The notes under the pieces are model-generated. The model ran no database searches, had not been told where the DNA came from, and worked only from the letters and a program-made list of their open reading frames with translations. Source: Tetracentron sinense (taxonomy: Eukaryota > Streptophyta > Magnoliopsida > Trochodendrales > Trochodendraceae). From it: DNA of 64,000 bases. The position numbers and the translations under genes are program-made. The DNA lies in contig CM026554.1 of NCBI GenBank assembly GCA_015143295.1, positions 28,905,531 to 28,969,530 of the forward strand, read 5' to 3'. Each line of letters opens with the position of its first letter. Position 1 is the first letter of the stretch. Of the stretch, positions 62,071 through 64,000 are shown piece after piece.

Positions 62071-62467
62071 GTTTTACCAATAAAGAAAAAGGAACTTGCT
62101 TCCATATGGCTTGCAAATAAATGTCTCATAAATTAAGTATTAGCTTGGATACCCCATCCATTAAGTGCAACCAAAAAAGTTAAAGAGTTTACCCTGTGCA
62201 CGGAGGACCAGTACTGTCATTTGAGCAATTTAGACTCCCTCGAGAAAAATAAACCCGCCTGTGTATATAGTAAGGATTCGATAATTTTAGCTTGACAGTG
62301 TCGAGATGGCTTGAAAGGTGTGCAGAAATAGATATCATGGAAAAGAGATGCTTCCCCTACCGATGGACCTTCCCTGTTTTATTGCGCATGGTAATTCGAT
62401 GATGTACCTCAGATAGATCAGGATCCAAAGCAGGCTGTGAAATCTCTAAACCTTCAGCAATCATTAT
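47739..62467 (-). CDS. DUF707 family protein, C-terminal 170 residues over seven exons
   Basis: Exons in gene order: 62467-62361, 62258-62193, 59198-59132, 55684-55631, 52285-52196, 48008-47973, 47831-47739. All have GT..AG borders, all phases agree, and the sum is 513 bp including the stop. Conserved DUF707 (PF05212) blocks appear in order: IMIAEGLEISQPALDPDLSE, RRVYFSRGSLNCSND, STGPPCTGWVEGMAPVFSRA, NDLIHGWGLDMKLGYCAQ, GDRTKKVGVIDSEYIIHQGI, RRQSTAELEIF and the end DDNWTDPF. Family members are about 380-400 residues with an N-terminal membrane anchor, so upstream exons (including the FLWDEDLG block) lie beyond 64000. Biochemical function is not established; such proteins are often labelled lysine-ketoglutarate reductase trans-splicing related. 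Four introns of 3.0-4.2 kb are filled with transposons. Confidence 0.88.
48479..48810. repeat. 166-bp tandem duplication
   Basis: AGGTCTGAATAA starts at 48479 and AGGTCTGAATAATG at 48645. The units share ATGAGGGAGCGGTA, GAGACAAACAAG and GTGTTTTAAAACT. It lies in a DUF707 intron and includes the left end of an hAT-like element. Confidence 0.8.
48591..49760. mobile_element. Probable non-autonomous hAT-like element
   Basis: The left end GTGTTTTAAAACTTG and the right end CAAATTTTAAAACAT are near-inverted. Both sides carry GACTCG/CGAGTC and AGTCGACT-like subterminal motifs. No 8-bp duplication was found, and the left end is duplicated (second copy at about 48756), so the border is uncertain. Confidence 0.45.
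49366..49506. repeat. GA-rich microsatellite
   Basis: Imperfect GAGAGA/ACGAGAGA array. Ser/Leu-rich frames on the minus strand across it are artefacts. Confidence 0.85.
49900..50543 (+). pseudogene. LINE fragment, RTE-like RT 3' end
   Basis: The frame contains FRYLGSII, then LRRAFGVLCDQRILIKLKEN, TMTRPTMLYRVKCWVTKK, KMLGWVSGKMRKSKLKN, GDEIRESRLRWSIHV and EWRNKVHVANP. This is the C-terminal RT region of an RTE-type LINE common in plants. Stops and a frameshift near 49985 inactivate it. It lies in the largest DUF707 intron. Confidence 0.85.
50955..51545 (-). pseudogene. 5'-truncated L1 LINE with zf-RVT domain
   Basis: On the minus strand: SDHLKNRGWRMANRCFLCLQ, then AEETVDHLLIHC. This is the zinc finger found after RT in plant L1 elements (C-x2-C..H-x4-H/C). 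The minus-strand 3' end is a poly(A) tract, seen as the T run at 50955-50967. A typical 5'-truncated insertion, in a DUF707 intron. Confidence 0.85.
52839..52976. mobile_element. Hairpin MITE
   Basis: Left arm AATGCTAGGTCCATTTTCCC and CTTTTTTGAACAAGAC; right arm GTTCAAAAAGGGGGAAAGTG and GGAAAGTGGACATAACATT. It is related at the ends to 29084-29245. It lies in a DUF707 intron. Confidence 0.6.
53189..53238. repeat. Compound (TA)n(GA)n microsatellite
   Basis: About 11 TA then 14 GA units, immediately beside a copia LTR fragment. Confidence 0.95.
53270..53870 (-). pseudogene. Copia RNase H end and LTR fragment
   Basis: The minus-strand frame 53863-53477 reads CTFLSGNLVTWRSKKQTVVI, then RSNAEAEYRAMA, KHIEVNCHFVRYKILLG and DLFTKS, the end of copia RNase H. 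Beyond its stop, the LTR-like part carries a minus-strand TATAAATAG (near 53376-53384). Truncated; in a DUF707 intron. Confidence 0.85.
54356..55138. mobile_element. hAT element, 783 bp, with ACGATT subterminal repeats
   Basis: Ends are CATGGTTGTTAAATC and the inverted GATTTAACAACCTTG. The 8-bp duplication CCTAAAAG is perfect (54348-54355, 55139-55146). Both subterminal regions repeat TACGATT/ACGATTCGAATC many times. The inner frames are Lys/Glu- or Phe-rich and not transposase. Non-autonomous; in a DUF707 intron. Confidence 0.92.
57400..58740 (+). pseudogene. L1 LINE fragment (endonuclease to early RT)
   Basis: The endonuclease block is WSWPWCIAGDCNIFRDLQEK (near 57620-57680). The linker (LNKQKKETFSLVREKKKAAW, then IRKEEINWKWKS) follows, and RT begins GPDSFFG / MAFYKAYWEIIRRDMMKVLK and FMFLIPKRGG. 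Frequent stops and frameshifts are present. The 5' limit is unclear; sequence from about 56050 may belong to the same element but has no clear domain. In a DUF707 intron. Confidence 0.75.
59592..59630. repeat. Compound (TA)n(GA)n microsatellite
   Basis: A TA tract followed by a GA tract, 9 bp before a MITE. Confidence 0.95.
59640..60034. mobile_element. MITE with 65-bp inverted repeats
   Basis: TAATGAGCCATGCTCATGGA at the left end and TCCATGAGCATGGCTCATTA at the right are exact inverted copies. Similarity goes on through GGTCCCT and GACATGTG to TCTGACCGT. No target duplication is certain. In a DUF707 intron. Confidence 0.8.
60035..61159. other. Intronic AT-rich DNA
   Basis: No domain is recognised. 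It has TA and GT/GC dinucleotide runs at 60983-61018. Confidence 0.5.
61160..61430 (-). pseudogene. L1 LINE C-terminal fragment, reverse strand
   Basis: The minus strand reads a WDKRNRRVFENQA-like motif in broken frames near 61200-61250. It matches the W-x2-RN-RIFE motif at the end of plant L1 ORF2. The rest is too decayed to assign. Confidence 0.45.
61790..62010 (+). pseudogene. L1 LINE C-terminal fragment
   Basis: IGWSVWEERNMRVFNNLVSP followed by MERMYTGIKQLL is the C-terminal motif of plant L1 ORF2. A TA repeat follows directly. Confidence 0.55.
62016..62067. repeat. (TA)26 microsatellite
   Basis: Uninterrupted TA array, in the position of a LINE 3' tail. It produces a repetitive Ile/Tyr frame on the minus strand that is not a gene. 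Confidence 0.95.
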
Positions 62468-63099
62468 CTGCAAGAACCTGAGCAGCATATAAAAGCTTAT
62501 GTTGAAAACTCATAATGAAAAAGTGAACAACAATTAATTATCATAGAGAAGGGATAAGCATAAATAAAGGGCTGCATGATAAATGTCAGGAAGAAAAAAA
62601 CCCTGCACCAAGATTTGGGTTTCTTGAAATGATAGACTAACTGTTTCACAATATTTGAGCTCAAAAATCTAGTTTTGGACATATTTGGTCTCCATTCAGG
62701 TTCATACTCAATAAGTACCAATAGATACGAATGTTGTGTTGGTCAATAGAAAATTAGAGACTAGGTCACCTCAACATGGACAAAAGCGGTACAGTTTTCT
62801 TCCACATTGTTTTTAAGTAACTATGTTTTGTGTTAAAATATACATTGAGGTGGAAGAGCATTACCTAAAATCCTCATGGAAAGATTGATTGTCCAAACCC
62901 CATGGTAAATCTGCTCTAATCCACATGAAGCAGCAGAAGAGACTGAGCTATTAAAAGTTGAACAAGCTTGTATTTATCACTTGACATGAAGTTAATACTA
63001 AAGCAACTGAGAATACGAACCAGAGGTCGCAAAAAGGGGCTCTTTTAGACCTATGAACATAGGAAGAGGACGACGATAACCAACTTTACGAGTGGGTTA
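62468..63099. other. Intronic DNA upstream of the first visible DUF707 exon
   Basis: No further DUF707 exon fits phase and family sequence here. Confidence 0.5.
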
Positions 63100-63350
63100 G
63101 GTGGCGTTTGGAATGGATTTTTTAAGCCAAAATTGAATTCTGAATTCTGATAAAATTGATTTTGTAAAATTAATTCTCAAATAATCACTTTTTCAAATAA
63201 TAGTGTTTGGAGAATACATAGTTGATGGACCCAACTTTGTATTCCCCGAACACTATTATTTGAAAAAATGATTATTTAACAATTAATTTTACAAAATCTA
63301 TTTGATCAAAATTGATTTTTTGGCTAATAAAATCCAATCCAAATGGCCCA
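63100..63350. mobile_element. Tourist-like MITE, copy 2
   Basis: GGTGGCGTTTGGAATGGATT at the left and AATCCAATCCAAATGGCCCA at the right, with inner TCAAATAATCACTTTTTCAA pairs. It is flanked by TTA on both sides (63097-63099, 63351-63353), as expected for PIF/Harbinger-type MITEs. Related to 46809-47047. Confidence 0.75.
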
Positions 63351-63353
63351 TTA

Positions 63354-64000
63354 AGATCTCAGCATTGAATAAGGCAGATGGACGCCCTAATGTCGAGATA
63401 ATCAAAGCTGATGAACAAATGAGAGTTAATGTAGAACAGGCTATGGCTGCCAAAGGTCTGCCAAAGCTGCCGAACAAATGAGCATTGACATAGGATGGAC
63501 CATCGCTACTGTACTAACACCATGGAGCAACAAATGTTTTGCAGAATTAATGAAGAATTGAAGATACTTACAACAAGTGTTAAGACAAACACTTGGTGAT
63601 TCTTACACTAAGTAGTGGTGACAATGATGAGAGGAGCACCAGGGGAGGGGTATAGTGGTGATATTTGCACTATGGTCGAGGAGAGAATCAAAAGCCTCTG
63701 AGACCATTCACTAGAGAGGCAAACTAGAACCAAGTCAAAACTCGGATCATGGTGTTCCTGCTTACAACTCTACGTACATGAGCAAGCCAGTTGAGTTAGT
63801 GGTTGGGCTATGACCAAGAGCAGACTATTGAATATAGGTATTGATTAATGAACATTGGTTATTGGCAACGGGCCCCCTTCCCTATTGTTGCACAAAGGAT
63901 GGGTCCTACAGCTATGGTATTACTGACTCTAGCCATAATACCTTGTCCAAACATCTGAATCGCAAGTCCAGGATTATGGCTATGGATAATTGGATACCAC
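63354..64000. other. Right-hand end, unassigned
   Basis: No gene or element is recognised. If the DUF707 gene continues to the right, this is intron. Confidence 0.4.

Noticed and set aside
61910..62116. Minus-strand frame with Ile/Tyr repeats
   Set aside because: Translation of the TA microsatellite.
62872..62927. Minus-strand block reading WGLDNQSFHEDFR with a GTAATG donor, as a possible upstream DUF707 exon
   Set aside because: Its end phase does not fit the next exon (62467), giving a stop at the joint, and the family block FLWDEDLGV is not present.

Overview
This is a stretch of flowering-plant nuclear DNA. The evidence is spliced genes with GT..AG introns, one intact ABCG11-type half-transporter, one DUF707 gene with kilobase introns, and a dense, nested load of plant transposons (Ty3/gypsy Tekay-like and Tat-like, Ty1/copia, LINEs, hAT, Mutator-like and Tourist-like MITEs). 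The species cannot be fixed from the sequence alone.

Layout. 1-6014: a decayed Tekay/Del-like Ty3/gypsy element (gag, protease, RT, a large internal deletion, the chromovirus tail of pol, polypurine tract, 1.8-kb 3' LTR). It abuts an older reverse-strand gypsy pol remnant (6018-6960). 7030-8900: a 22-G run, an inverted-repeat complex and a Mutator-like MITE. 9077-21457: an hAT-like element with an 8-bp target duplication, split by a complete Tat-lineage Ty3/gypsy element (9876-20865, minus strand, 5-bp duplication ATAAG). Between integrase and 3' LTR the Tat element carries an antisense (plus-strand), intron-containing gene with its own TATA box and polyadenylation signal. 22269-22560: a second MITE of the first family.

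23323-27590: an intact ten-exon ABCG11 homologue (701 residues), which exports cuticular lipids in characterised plants. 28020-29250: a SINE-like piece and a hairpin MITE. 29465-35900: a direct duplication of about 440 bp flanking a complete but mutated copia element (30172-34976, 319-bp LTRs, duplication ATCTA). 36240-39194: LTR-like material. 39871-45560: a second, chimeric copia remnant whose RT is cut by a reverse-oriented solo LTR (41292-43077) and whose 3' LTR is cut by a 1,024-bp hAT element (44419-45442). 45729-45836: an orphan exon-like block.

47739-62467: a DUF707 gene on the minus strand, reconstructed from seven short exons (170 residues plus stop; the N-terminal exons lie beyond the right edge). 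Its four large introns hold LINE fragments, a copia fragment, hAT elements and MITEs. 63100-63350 is a Tourist-like MITE related to the one at 46809.

Only ABCG11 and DUF707 look like working host genes. The most notable structures are the spliced antisense gene inside the Tat element, an intron-like 181-bp insert at the gag-protease junction of the first element, and the three-layer transposon nest.
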